Below, in pieces: positions 41,070 through 49,152 of a stretch of 49,152 nt of DNA. Source of the DNA: Acidobacteriota bacterium (GTDB taxonomy: Bacteria; Acidobacteriota; Vicinamibacteria; Vicinamibacterales; UBA8438); assembly GCA_002726085.1 (NCBI GenBank), contig PBRZ01000068.1:12416-61567 (forward strand), given 5' to 3'. The first letter of the stretch is position 1. Each line of letters begins with the position of its first letter. The notes under the pieces were generated by a model. The model saw nothing but the letters and a program-made list of their open reading frames with translations. It was not told the DNA's origin and made no database searches. Made by a program: the position numbers and the translations under genes.

Positions 41070-41843
41070 ATGAAGATCGCCACCTGGAACGTGAACGGGC
41101 TTCGAGCCCGACTCGACTTCGTTCTCCACTGGTTGCGGGCCCGTGAGCCAGACATTGTCGGGCTCCAGGAGCTCAAGCTCGCCGATGAGGTGTTTCCCGC
41201 CGACGAGATTCGGGCGGCCGGCTACCACGCCGAGATCTACGGACAAAAGAGCTGGAACGGGGTCGCGATCCTTTCGCGAGAGCCACTGACCGTCGTCCGT
41301 CGAGGTCTGCCGGGCCAGCAGGACTTCGGCTCCCGCCTCATCACGGCATCGGTGGACGACCTGTCCTTCACCACCGTCTATTGCCCGAACGGCAAGTCCA
41401 TAGACCATAAAGACTACCCGCGCAAGCTGGCCTGGTTCGACTGTTTGCGGCAGCTTCTCGACGCGCATCACGACCCGGAGCGGCCGACAGTCTTGTGCGG
41501 CGACTTCAACATCGTGCCGGCTCCGATCGACAGCTGGAACGAGCTCGCGCTGGCCGGCCACATCTTTCATACCGCCGCCGAGCGCACGCGCCTGCAGTGT
41601 CTCGTGGAGTGGGGTTTCACCGATCTGTTCCGGCAACATCTGCCCGACACGCAGTTCTTCTCCTGGTGGGATTACCGGGCCGGTGCCTTTCATCGGAACC
41701 ACGGCCTCCGCATCGACTTGCTGCTGGGCACCCCGAGCGTGGCCGCCCAAGTGTGTCACGTGGAGATCGACCGCGAGTATCGCAAGAAGAAGGACGGGCT
41801 GACCGCCTCCGACCATGCGCCGGTCATTGCCGAGCTGAGCTGA
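41070..41843 (+). CDS. xth: Exodeoxyribonuclease III
   Basis: The 257-aa product is an ExoIII/AP endonuclease that cuts DNA at abasic sites and degrades 3' ends in base excision repair. The active-site elements are all visible: N7 in 'TWNVNG', E34 in 'GLQELK', Tyr in 'TTVYCPNG', Asp and Asn in 'CGDFNIVP', Asp in 'RIDLLLG' and His in 'ASDHAPV'. Length is normal (about 255-270 residues). ATG 41070 has AAGGAG at good spacing. It stands alone and ends 50 bases before the convergent permease gene. Confidence 0.95.
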   Translation: MKIATWNVNGLRARLDFVLHWLRAREPDIVGLQELKLADEVFPADEIRAAGYHAEIYGQKSWNGVAILSREPLTVVRRGLPGQQDFGSRLITASVDDLSFTTVYCPNGKSIDHKDYPRKLAWFDCLRQLLDAHHDPERPTVLCGDFNIVPAPIDSWNELALAGHIFHTAAERTRLQCLVEWGFTDLFRQHLPDTQFFSWWDYRAGAFHRNHGLRIDLLLGTPSVAAQVCHVEIDREYRKKKDGLTASDHAPVIAELS

Positions 41844-41893
41844 GCACGCGCTGCGATGGCAGCCGATGGCCGGCAGCCCGTGGAGACGGGAGT

Positions 41894-44332
41894 CTACTCC
41901 GCCCGCAGCGCCGTCACCGGCTCGACACGGGCCGCGCGGCGGGCGGGCAACCAGCTCGCGAGCAGGCAGATGCCGGCCAGCAGGGTCGAGACCCCGGCGA
42001 GCACTGTCGGGTCGAGCGGGCTGGTCTCGAAGAGCAGTGACTGCAGCCGGCGGGTCAGCGCGACCGCCGCGCCCAGCCCCAGAGCAGTGCCTGTCAGCGC
42101 CATCCAGCCGGCTTCGACCAGCACCAGCCGTCGGATGTCGGCAAGCCGGGCGCCAATTGCCATCCGGATGGCGATCTCGCGGCTGCGTCGCGCCACCACG
42201 TACGAGACGACGCCGTAGAGTCCGATCGCGCCCACCAGCACCGCAAACCCCGAGGCAATCAGCAGCAGTACCATGACGAACGCCCGCTGGGCTCGGGCGC
42301 GGGCCACCAGTGTTTCCATGGAGTCGACGTCGGAGATCGGCAGGCTCGGGTCGAGCGCACGCACGGCGGCACGTGCGGAGCCGGCCAAGTTGGCGCCTTC
42401 GGCCCGCACGATGTAGCTCATGCCCAGGCTGACGTCTATCTCGCCCTCGCTCGCGGGCGTCGCGAGGGGGTAGTAGGCTAGCTCGGGCGGCGGGTCGTGC
42501 AGCGACTGCTGATGAACGTCCTGGACCACACCCACGACGCGGAACCAATCCTCACCTTCTCCGGGTGGCCCCCCCGGCCTGATGCCCTTGCCGAGTGCGC
42601 TCTCGTTGGGCCAGTGGGCACGTGCCAGGCCCTGGGACACGATGACCACCAGGGAGGCCCGGTCCGCGTCGAGCCGCTCGAATTCGCGGCCTTCCACCAG
42701 GTCGATGCCCATCGCGTCGAAATACCCGGAGGACACGCTCTTCGTCATGAATATGGGCGGAAAGTCGCCGTCTGCGAGAGGCTGTCCTTCGAGCGACGCG
42801 CCCGTCCCACTGAGTGAACCTCCGAGCGGCAGGTCGGAGACGGCGGCCACCGCCGTGGCACCGGGAAGCGCGGTCAGCCGCTCGAGCAGCCGTCGGTGGA
42901 ACAGGAGCCGACTTTCGTCGCTCTCGTACCGCCGCTCCGGTAGCGACAGTCGAAAGCTGAGCACACCGGTCGGGTCGAATCCTGCGTCGACCGACGCGAG
43001 GCGCTGGAACGATCGGGCCGCCAGCCCGGAGCCCACCAACAGGGTGAGCGCCAGCGCAATTTGCGCTACCACCAGCACGCGTCGCGTGAGGTGCCGCTCG
43101 CGGGTGGCGCTGGCACCGCGCGCGCCCTCGTTGAGGCTGGCCGAGGCGGGAATGGCGCTGGCTTTGAGCGCTGGCAGCACTCCAAATAGGAGGCCAGCCA
43201 CGAGCGAGAGCGCCAGACCGAAGAGCAGCACGTCCGAGTCGAGCCCAATCTCCCGCACACGCGGCAACTCCAACGGACCGAACCGCACCAGAAGCCGCAC
43301 CGCCGCAAACGCCAGGGGGGCTGCTACCAGTCCGCCGACAAGCGCGAGCATCACGCTCTCGCCGATCGTGGTGCCAATCACGTGGGCCCGGCTCTCACCC
43401 AGCGCGATCCGGATTGCGAGCTCACGGTGCCTGGCCTCGGCCCTGGCCAGGAACAGGTTGGCGACATTGGCGCAGGCGATCAGCAGCAGGAACCCGACCG
43501 CGCCCAGCAGAATCCAGAGTGTTGCCTCGATGTCGCCGACGATCATCTCGCGGGCCGGCCTGATCCGTGGAGTGAACCCGGCGTTGGCCAGGACCACCGC
43601 GGCGTCCTGGTCCGGTAGAAGCTCCACGAGATTCGACGCCATGGCGGCCAACTCCGCCTGGACCTGACCGAGCGAGCGACCGTCACCGATGCGGGCCAGA
43701 CCCCTCATGCCGAAGGCGCCGAGCTGCACCTGGGCCGGGTCGAGCTGGACGGGTCGGTAGAGCTGCTCCGGAAACAGGAGCAGTGGGGGTAGCACGCCGA
43801 CAATTTCAGTGCTGGCGCCCTCGATCTCGACGAGACGACCGACGATGTTCGGGTCGCTGCCGAAACGACTGCGCCAGAGGTCGTCGGTCAGGATCACCAC
43901 AGGTGGGGCGTCGGGACGCTCGTCGTCGATGGTGAAGCTGCGACCGAGCCGGGGGGGTGTGCGGATGACGTCGAAAAACGATGCGGTCACGATGGCCGCC
44001 TCGATCCGCTGGGGGTCCTCGGTACCGGTGAAGCTCAGCTGCCTGCCTTGAAACATCGCCACGCCGTCGAGCGTGCGACTCTCGCTGGCATACAGGAAGT
44101 AGAGCGCATTGGACATCGGCAGCTCGGGGAACTGCGTGAGTCCAGGCGCCGCGTGGTTGAGGGTGACGAGCCGATCCGAGTCCGGCACCGGCAGCGGCCG
44201 CAGCAGCACCGCATTGACCACGGTGAAGATCGCCATGTTCGCGCCGAGTCCGATGGCCAGCGTGATCACCGACACTACCGCGAAGCTCGGATCCGAGAGC
44301 ACCCGCCGCACGAGCATGTGGACCGTTGTCAC
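41894..44332 (-). CDS. ADOP-type orphan permease (MacB/FtsX-like)
   Basis: This 812-aa protein has two FtsX/MacB-type permease units. Unit 1 has an N-terminal helix ('VVSVITLAIGLGANMAIFTV'), a periplasmic MacB_PCD domain (about 50-260) and three helices (about 268-395). Unit 2 repeats this: helix at about 427-447, a second periplasmic domain, and the last helices (from about 687) ending near 'AGICLLASWLPARRAARVEP'. This duplicated layout without an ATPase is the 'acidobacterial duplicated orphan permease' type. It may move or sense something across the membrane, but no partner ATPase is near by. GTG 44332 or ATG 44317 may be the start. Convergent with exonuclease III. Confidence 0.88.
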   Translation of the reverse strand: MTTVHMLVRRVLSDPSFAVVSVITLAIGLGANMAIFTVVNAVLLRPLPVPDSDRLVTLNHAAPGLTQFPELPMSNALYFLYASESRTLDGVAMFQGRQLSFTGTEDPQRIEAAIVTASFFDVIRTPPRLGRSFTIDDERPDAPPVVILTDDLWRSRFGSDPNIVGRLVEIEGASTEIVGVLPPLLLFPEQLYRPVQLDPAQVQLGAFGMRGLARIGDGRSLGQVQAELAAMASNLVELLPDQDAAVVLANAGFTPRIRPAREMIVGDIEATLWILLGAVGFLLLIACANVANLFLARAEARHRELAIRIALGESRAHVIGTTIGESVMLALVGGLVAAPLAFAAVRLLVRFGPLELPRVREIGLDSDVLLFGLALSLVAGLLFGVLPALKASAIPASASLNEGARGASATRERHLTRRVLVVAQIALALTLLVGSGLAARSFQRLASVDAGFDPTGVLSFRLSLPERRYESDESRLLFHRRLLERLTALPGATAVAAVSDLPLGGSLSGTGASLEGQPLADGDFPPIFMTKSVSSGYFDAMGIDLVEGREFERLDADRASLVVIVSQGLARAHWPNESALGKGIRPGGPPGEGEDWFRVVGVVQDVHQQSLHDPPPELAYYPLATPASEGEIDVSLGMSYIVRAEGANLAGSARAAVRALDPSLPISDVDSMETLVARARAQRAFVMVLLLIASGFAVLVGAIGLYGVVSYVVARRSREIAIRMAIGARLADIRRLVLVEAGWMALTGTALGLGAAVALTRRLQSLLFETSPLDPTVLAGVSTLLAGICLLASWLPARRAARVEPVTALRAE

Positions 44333-44628
44333 AGGTGGCTATTATGACGGTCCGGCACCCGCATCTGGGAGGACCGGGAACAGTTCTTCGGCGTGCTCTG
44401 TGACCCGGGGCCGACTGCCTGGTATCAGATCAAGACGACGGGACGGATACAGCGGTAAGCCGGAAGGCCGACAGAGGCCACGGCGGTGCAGCCGAGTTTG
44501 TCAACCGCTCGGTGGGACCGGCCAGTAGCTCGGAGTGGAGGACTTTCGTCATCCGGATCGACTGCCGGATTTCCGCTGGCGGGTTCCGATATAGTTGGAT
44601 CGAATCGACACCATCGGAGGAGAGCACG
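44333..44628. other. Divergent intergenic region
   Basis: This 296-bp stretch lies between the ADOP permease and the exported methyltransferase. TATAGT at 44590-44595 might be a -10 for the methyltransferase, and GGAGGAGAG at 44617-44625 is its ribosome site. No convincing gene is present. Confidence 0.35.
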
Positions 44629-45339
44629 ATGCGAGCGATACCGACGCTGTTCGGCCTGCTGATCGCCGGGCTGCTCGGCGGCTCCGTGCCGGCCGCCGCT
44701 CAGGACCAGGACCGGCACGACCACATCACGCCGATGGCAAAGCAGCTCAACGAGAGCTTTGCCGACCCCGACGTCCAGCAGTGGATCTCGCGATTCGAGC
44801 GTGACGGCCGCGCCATCTACGACAGCCGGTTCGACATTCTCGACCTGATGGGACTCGAACCGGGCGTCGACGTCGCCGACATCGGCGCTGGCAGCGGCTT
44901 TCTGTCACGCCTGATGGCGCAGCGGGTCGGACCGGGCGGCACGGTCTACGCGGTCGACATCGCGCCGAGCCTCGTCGAGCACATCGACGAGACGGCGAAG
45001 GCGATGGAGCTCGACAACGTGACGGCGGTGCTTGGCGACCCGCGCTCGCCGAAGCTCGCCGAGGGCTCGGTCGACGTCGTCTTCATCGCCGATTCGTATC
45101 ATCATTTCGAGTTCCCGATGGAGATGCTTGCCGAGGTCAAGAAGGCGTTGCGCCCGGGCGGGCTGCTCCTGCTGATCGACTTCGAGCGGATCGAGGGACG
45201 GAGCCAGGAGTTCGTGCTGAACATGGTGCGCGCCGGCAAGGACGTATTCACGCGCGAGATCCTCGACGCCGGTTTCGAGTTTCTCGAAGAGGTCGACCTG
45301 CTCGAGGATCAGTATGTCCTGAAGTTCCGCGCGCCGTAG
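44629..45339 (+). CDS. Exported class I SAM-dependent methyltransferase
   Basis: The 236-aa protein has a signal peptide (residues 1-24, ending Pro-Ala-Ala-Ala-Gln) ahead of a Rossmann-fold methyltransferase. Motif I is D84-I-G-A-G-S-G ('VADIGAGSGF'), with acidic D108 in 'VYAVDIAP' at the end of strand 2, 'GDPRSP' as motif II and 'ALRPGGLLLLIDFERIEG' as motif III. SAM is cytoplasmic, so an exported enzyme of this class is odd; it may be a degenerate binder. ATG 44629 has GGAGGAGAG upstream; an open extension to 44512 has no site. It ends 10 bases before the convergent SecA gene. Confidence 0.83.
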   Translation: MRAIPTLFGLLIAGLLGGSVPAAAQDQDRHDHITPMAKQLNESFADPDVQQWISRFERDGRAIYDSRFDILDLMGLEPGVDVADIGAGSGFLSRLMAQRVGPGGTVYAVDIAPSLVEHIDETAKAMELDNVTAVLGDPRSPKLAEGSVDVVFIADSYHHFEFPMEMLAEVKKALRPGGLLLLIDFERIEGRSQEFVLNMVRAGKDVFTREILDAGFEFLEEVDLLEDQYVLKFRAP

Positions 45340-45349
45340 TGCTCGCCGA

Positions 45350-47779
45350 TCACGCTGCCCGACCCTGTCGCCAGCGCCGGGCCAGCCGTACGAGCAGCAC
45401 CAGCGGGGCCAGGATCAACCCGGCCGCGTGCTGGTTCACGGCGGGGTTGCCGGCCAGCGCGCCAACGCCGCCCGGCGGGCGGTCGTCCACAAGGTACGTC
45501 CAGGTCGACGACGGCCCCGCAAGGCCTTCACCTTCCCAGTCCACCCCCTGCTCGGTGATGGCCATCCGCTCGAAGGCGGCCACCACGTCTGCATCGACCC
45601 GCGCGGGCAGCTCGCCAAACGCTTCACCGGCCCGCCGGTAGAACTCGGTCACCGGGTTCCGACCCGGCTCCCAGGGGTGCACGTCGATCGCCAGCGTCAA
45701 CGAGTGCACGGCATCACGGAGCCACCGCATGAACGCGACGTGGTCGCTCCAGTGGCGGTCGAGCATGAGCAGCGTCAAGCGCCGCTCGATCGCGCGCAGC
45801 TCGCCGGCCCCGAGCATGGCACGCACCGATTCAAAGCGGGCGGCACAGCGGTTCTCGAACAGGTCGAGATCGGCCTCGTCGTCCACAACACGGCGCCGCA
45901 TCGCCTGGATCTGACGCCGCTGGGTCTCGGCCAGCGCGGCGTACTTCCAGAGCCTCCGGCGGATGTCGAGGTTCTCCCCCTCGACGATCCTCTGCGCACG
46001 GTCGATCTCGCGGCGCAGAACGGGGCTGTCGACCGGCTCGGGCTGCTGCTCCGGCAGATGTCGCGCCCCGATCAGGTTGCGGACGCCGAACCGCTCGATG
46101 AGCGCGTCATCGAGACTGACGAAGAACTGCGACGATCCGGGGTCCCCTTGCCGGCCGGCGCGGCCGCGTAGCTGTCGGTCGATGCGGACGCTCTCGTGCC
46201 GGTTGGTCCCGAGCACCGCCAGCCCGCCGAGCGCGACGACCCGGTCGCGATCGCGCTCGTCGCGCCCTCCGAGGCGGATATCGGTGCCCCGACCGGCCAT
46301 GTTGGTCGAGATCGTCACCGCATCCGGCGCCCCCGCCTCGGCCACAATCTCCGCCTCGCGCTCGTCCTCTTTGGCGTTGAGCACGGAACACGACACTCCC
46401 GCGGCGCGCACCCGCCCGGCGAGCCGCTCGGATTCCACGACACTCGCGGTGCCCACCAGCACCGGGCGCCCGCGCGCGTGCTCGCGACGGATCGCGTCCA
46501 GGACCGCCCGCTCTTTCGCCGCGCCGTCAGTGAAGATGACGTCCGGCTGGTCGACCCGCCGGCCGGACCGGTGGGTCGGGACCACGACGACGCCGAGACC
46601 GTAGAGCGCGTCCAACTCCTCGGCGCCCGACTGCGCGGTGGCGGTCATCCCGCACAACCGGGGATAGGACCGCAGATAATGCTGGACGGTGATCGAGCTC
46701 AGGATCCGGCCCTCCCGCGTGACCCTCAGCCCCTCCTTCGCCTCGATCGCCGCCTGGAGCCCGTCGGGCCATTGGCGCCGATCGGCCACCCGGCCGGTGA
46801 AGTCGTCCACCAGCTCGACCACCCCGTGCCGGACGATGTAATCGACGTCACGCTCGAGCAGGAACTCGGCGTGCAGGGCGTTCTGCAGGTCGGCCAGCAC
46901 GGCGAGGTTGCGGGTGTCGTGCAGCCGGCCGACGTCCAGACGGGCCTGCACCCGGTCGACGCCGGTCTCTGTCAGGAAGACGTTGCGCCCATGCTCGTCC
47001 CGTTCGAAGTCGCTTCCGTTCTCCAGCTGGCGAACGAGCGCCGCCATCTCGGCGGCGTTCGGACCGGGCTCGTCGACCGTCCCTGCGATCACGAGCGGAA
47101 TCCGCGCCTCGTCGATCAGCAGCGAGTCCGCCTCGTCGACCAGCGCAAAGTGGAAGGGCCGGTGCACGATGGCGCTCGGCTCCAGCGTCAGGCCGTCACG
47201 CAGCAGGTCGAACCCGGCCTCCTTTGCCGTCAGGTAGGTGACGTCGCACGCATATGCCTCGCGTCGCTCCGCGGCGGGCAGGCCCTCCTGCACTGCACCG
47301 ACCGTCAGCCCGAGCCGGTCGTAGATCGGCCCCATCCATCGCGCATCGCGGCGCGCCAGATAGTCGTTGGCGGTCAGCACGTGCGCCCCGCCGTCGCAAA
47401 GGGCGTTGAGCGCCACCGGCGCGACCGCCGCCAGCGTCTTGCCCTCTCCGGTCTGCATCTCCACGACGTGACCCTCGTGCAGCGCAAGTCCGGCGATCAG
47501 CTGCTCGTCGAAGAGCCGCAGCCCGAGCTCGCGGTGCACCAGCTCGCGGACCAGTGTGAACAGCTCGTCGGTCACCTCGTCGAGCGGCGCGCCGTTGCGG
47601 CGCCGCGCCCGAAGCTCGCCCGCCCACCGGCCGAGCCGCGCGTCACTCGCGGTACCGACCTCCAGCCGGTGCCGATCGACACGAGCCAGACGGGCTCGAT
47701 AGGCGGTGAGATCGTGACGGATTCTCGAACCGCGGGCCCACGCGACGGCACGGCTCAGCGTGCTGCTGGTCGCAGTCAT
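45350..47779 (-). CDS. Accessory SecA (SecA2-like) translocase ATPase
   Basis: The 809-aa product has the full SecA motor: Walker A T110-G-E-G-K-T115, 'VDEADSLLIDEAR' (Walker B), 'LCGMTATA', 'GRGTDIRLGG' and 'QLRGRAGRQGDPGSSQFFV'. The scaffold and wing regions follow ('NLDIRRRLWKYAALAETQRR', 'LDRHWSDHVAFMRWLRDAV'). It departs from housekeeping SecA: the usual 'YDDVMNKQR' is 'YAALAETQR', and the C-terminal zinc motif (CxCxxxxxxxxCH) is absent. Instead a short hydrophobic segment (A785-V797) and basic tail (RRWRQGR) end the protein. ATG 47779 has GAGGAGGTG. It lies 14 bp after the partner gene, so they form an operon. Substrates unknown. Confidence 0.88.
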   Translation of the reverse strand: MTATSSTLSRAVAWARGSRIRHDLTAYRARLARVDRHRLEVGTASDARLGRWAGELRARRRNGAPLDEVTDELFTLVRELVHRELGLRLFDEQLIAGLALHEGHVVEMQTGEGKTLAAVAPVALNALCDGGAHVLTANDYLARRDARWMGPIYDRLGLTVGAVQEGLPAAERREAYACDVTYLTAKEAGFDLLRDGLTLEPSAIVHRPFHFALVDEADSLLIDEARIPLVIAGTVDEPGPNAAEMAALVRQLENGSDFERDEHGRNVFLTETGVDRVQARLDVGRLHDTRNLAVLADLQNALHAEFLLERDVDYIVRHGVVELVDDFTGRVADRRQWPDGLQAAIEAKEGLRVTREGRILSSITVQHYLRSYPRLCGMTATAQSGAEELDALYGLGVVVVPTHRSGRRVDQPDVIFTDGAAKERAVLDAIRREHARGRPVLVGTASVVESERLAGRVRAAGVSCSVLNAKEDEREAEIVAEAGAPDAVTISTNMAGRGTDIRLGGRDERDRDRVVALGGLAVLGTNRHESVRIDRQLRGRAGRQGDPGSSQFFVSLDDALIERFGVRNLIGARHLPEQQPEPVDSPVLRREIDRAQRIVEGENLDIRRRLWKYAALAETQRRQIQAMRRRVVDDEADLDLFENRCAARFESVRAMLGAGELRAIERRLTLLMLDRHWSDHVAFMRWLRDAVHSLTLAIDVHPWEPGRNPVTEFYRRAGEAFGELPARVDADVVAAFERMAITEQGVDWEGEGLAGPSSTWTYLVDDRPPGGVGALAGNPAVNQHAAGLILAPLVLLVRLARRWRQGRAA

Positions 47780-47793
47780 GTCACCTCCTCGGT

Positions 47794-48684
47794 CTACGCC
47801 GGTCGCCCGGTCATCACGCGGCGAAACCGGGCCATGTCGACGACCTTCAGCTCGGACGCGTAGAGCGTGGTCAGCTCGGCAAGATAGCGGTGATAGGCCC
47901 GGTAACGGACGATGTCGGCTCGCGCCGCCAGCTGTGGCAGACCGGCCGCGGCCAGCGACCTGGCGGTCTGGAGCATCGCCGTCAGGTCCGCGTCGGTCGT
48001 CCCCGGCAGCCCGTCCGCCTGAGCCAGGCGTGCCTGACGTGCCAGCGCCGCCGGCGCCGCGGCGCTCGAGAGCCGCGCCTCGGCGAGCCGCTCGAGCTGC
48101 CGCACCCGCTCCTGCTGCCGCTCCACGAGCCGCAGCACGTTGAACGCGTCGGCATACACCGCGTCAGTCATGACGGGGCGGCCCAGGACCTCCAGCGCGT
48201 CGACCGCGTCGAACCACTCGTCGAGTGACGGACCCAGACCGGGGTCCGACGGCAGCTCCAGCAACCGATCCAGCACAACGTTGGCCATCGAGACGAGCGC
48301 GCGCTGGAACTCGAACCTTCGGCCGTCGACGGTCGGGTCGTCTCGGACGATCTGCAGGTTCAGCAGCATTGCCGCGAATCCGGCTGGCGTCAGGCTGAAC
48401 CGACGGCTCCGTCCGGCGCCGCGACCGGCCAGCTGCCCGCCCGCCTCCAGCGCGGCCGAGGCTCGGCTCACACGCTGGAAGTAGACGGCCCCCACCGGCA
48501 TGTCCGCTCCCCACCGCCCGAGCCGGCGCTCCAGGTCTGCGCGGCTCAGTCCGGCGTCAGACAACCATGGCTGCGTCAGCAGCAGGATACCCAGCTCGAG
48601 GTTGCCCAGCCAGCAGCACCAGGGCGCCGTCGGCGTCACGATCTCGGGGTGTCCCAGCAGAGACGCAGGACTCATGTCATTCAT
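47794..48684 (-). CDS. Winged-helix-like protein encoded with accessory SecA
   Basis: This 296-aa protein has an N-terminal region (about residues 25-110) that resembles a PadR-type winged helix: 'LGILLLTQPWLSDAG', 'VYFQRVSRASAALEAGG', then 'RRFSLTPAGFAAML' at the place of the usual wing and 'LTpaG' motif. The remainder is helical, with a coiled-coil-like stretch near 195-220 ('RLVERQQERVRQLERLAEAR') and no family I recognise. It shares an operon with SecA and is probably its regulator or chaperone-like partner. The ATG at 48684 has no ribosome site but lies seven bases after a strong -10, consistent with a leaderless mRNA. ATG 48675 is the alternative start. Confidence 0.7.
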   Translation of the reverse strand: MNDMSPASLLGHPEIVTPTAPWCCWLGNLELGILLLTQPWLSDAGLSRADLERRLGRWGADMPVGAVYFQRVSRASAALEAGGQLAGRGAGRSRRFSLTPAGFAAMLLNLQIVRDDPTVDGRRFEFQRALVSMANVVLDRLLELPSDPGLGPSLDEWFDAVDALEVLGRPVMTDAVYADAFNVLRLVERQQERVRQLERLAEARLSSAAAPAALARQARLAQADGLPGTTDADLTAMLQTARSLAAAGLPQLAARADIVRYRAYHRYLAELTTLYASELKVVDMARFRRVMTGRPA

Positions 48685-48720
48685 AGCGCCATATTACCTT
48701 TGTATTTACATATGTCAAAA
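48685..48720 (-). promoter_or_regulatory. Strong sigma-70-like promoter, apparently leaderless, with palindromic operator
   Basis: Read leftward: TTGACA (48718-48713), 16-base spacer, TAATAT (48696-48691), then six bases (GGCGCT) to the ATG at 48684. The expected start of transcription falls on the A of that ATG. The spacer and -35 carry the perfect palindrome ACATATGT (48708-48715), a candidate operator. The surrounding 55 bases are very A/T-rich for this genome. Confidence 0.65.
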
Positions 48721-48739
48721 CTAAAGTATAAATAGTGCG

Positions 48740-49152
48740 CTATCGATTCCGACCGAGAGCTCCGTGCGAGGCTGTGGGACCTGCGAAAACGGCCGTGTTG
48801 TTGACCGGCTGCGACGCACGTGACGCGTCGGTCTGTGCCACGAAGACTCCCGCCGGTTCCCAGAGGCCAAGGCCCGGTGCACTGCCGAGAGCCAGCGTTT
48901 CGCCGAACGTCAGGACGTAGACCTGCGCTTCCTGCGGCGCGTCCGCGAACGCCGAGCCATGGAGCCTCACACGTCGTGTCTGCGTGGAGCGGTCCCTCGT
49001 CAACGTCCCTTCAGCCTGGGGGGCGCCGTTGCGCCTGAGTCGAATGCCGAGCTGACCACGGAGCAGGGACACCGCCGTGGCGCTCGTCGGCGGCGCGATC
49101 CGGATCGGCTCGCCCGCGGTCCCCGGACCGACGAGCGACATCGCGACGATTT
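48740..49152 (-). CDS. C-terminal part of an unidentified protein (partial at window edge)
   Basis: The minus-strand frame is open from the window edge (base 49152) to a TAG at 48740-48742, giving at least 137 residues. An internal ATG at 49141 is not a reliable start because the frame is open before it. The visible sequence is beta-rich ('EAQVYVLTFGETLALGS', 'GLWEPAGVFVAQ'). I do not recognise it. It ends 55 bases before the SecA operon, in the same direction. Confidence 0.45.
   Translation of the reverse strand, partial: IVAMSLVGPGTAGEPIRIAPPTSATAVSLLRGQLGIRLRRNGAPQAEGTLTRDRSTQTRRVRLHGSAFADAPQEAQVYVLTFGETLALGSAPGLGLWEPAGVFVAQTDASRASQPVNNTAVFAGPTASHGALGRNR

Noticed and set aside
1-49152. 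CRISPR array, tRNA, rRNA or prophage
   Set aside because: No regularly spaced repeats, cloverleaf-like sequences, rRNA cores or phage structural genes were seen on reading both strands, although a covariance search was not possible.

Overview
This is a 49-kb chromosomal window of high G+C DNA, from a bacterium that is most likely an acidobacterium, possibly of the Vicinamibacteria. The case rests on gene content, not on any marker gene: an orphan FtsX/MacB-type permease of the ADOP kind, a DUF1592-DUF1552 gene pair, several PQQ-type quinoproteins, and four copies of an exported 'PDLQGvW' protein family. No rRNA, tRNA, CRISPR array or phage module was seen. More than half of the products carry signal peptides or lipoboxes, so this is mainly a periplasmic and cell-surface enzyme region.

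Layout. 1-6 kb: the tail of an exported protein, a quinoprotein, an exported bicupin, then on the minus strand a GH43-like propeller and a cytochrome c-quinoprotein fusion. 6-11.5 kb: an FGE/SUMF1-like protein, the first PDLQGvW protein, an exported two-domain VOC protein, a class C beta-lactamase-like hydrolase and an esterase. 11.6-15 kb: a second cytochrome-quinoprotein gene, cut by a 1,359-bp IS3-family element; removing the element and one copy of its 3-bp target duplication restores the reading frame exactly. 15-18 kb: an SDR dehydrogenase and a further quinoprotein, paralogous to the first. 17.8-24.5 kb, minus strand: a YncE-like lipoprotein, a three-gene operon (carboxylesterase lipoprotein plus two DUF6644-like membrane proteins), the second PDLQGvW protein and an exported ankyrin protein. 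24.6-28.5 kb: the DUF1592-DUF1552 operon with a clear terminator. 28.5-34.9 kb: an epoxide-hydrolase-like enzyme, a DUF6249 / ECF sigma / anti-sigma operon, a membrane SGNH hydrolase, an exported metallo-beta-lactamase-fold protein and an NHL propeller. 35-38 kb: two divergent PDLQGvW genes, a monohaem cytochrome c and a 69-aa zinc-ribbon protein. 38.3-41.8 kb: a PAS-PAS histidine kinase with a NarL-type regulator, and exonuclease III. 41.9-49.1 kb: the ADOP permease, an exported SAM methyltransferase, and an accessory SecA with a winged-helix-like partner gene behind an unusually strong, apparently leaderless promoter.

How the genes may work together (inference): quinoprotein dehydrogenases oxidise alcohols or similar substrates in the periplasm and pass electrons to c-type haems, either fused or separate. 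Esterases, SGNH hydrolase, cupin, VOC and SDR proteins would process the surrounding substrates. The sigma/anti-sigma pair and the two-component system are candidate regulators. The least explained parts are the PDLQGvW family, the SecA2-like pair, and the tandem DUF6644 proteins with an esterase.
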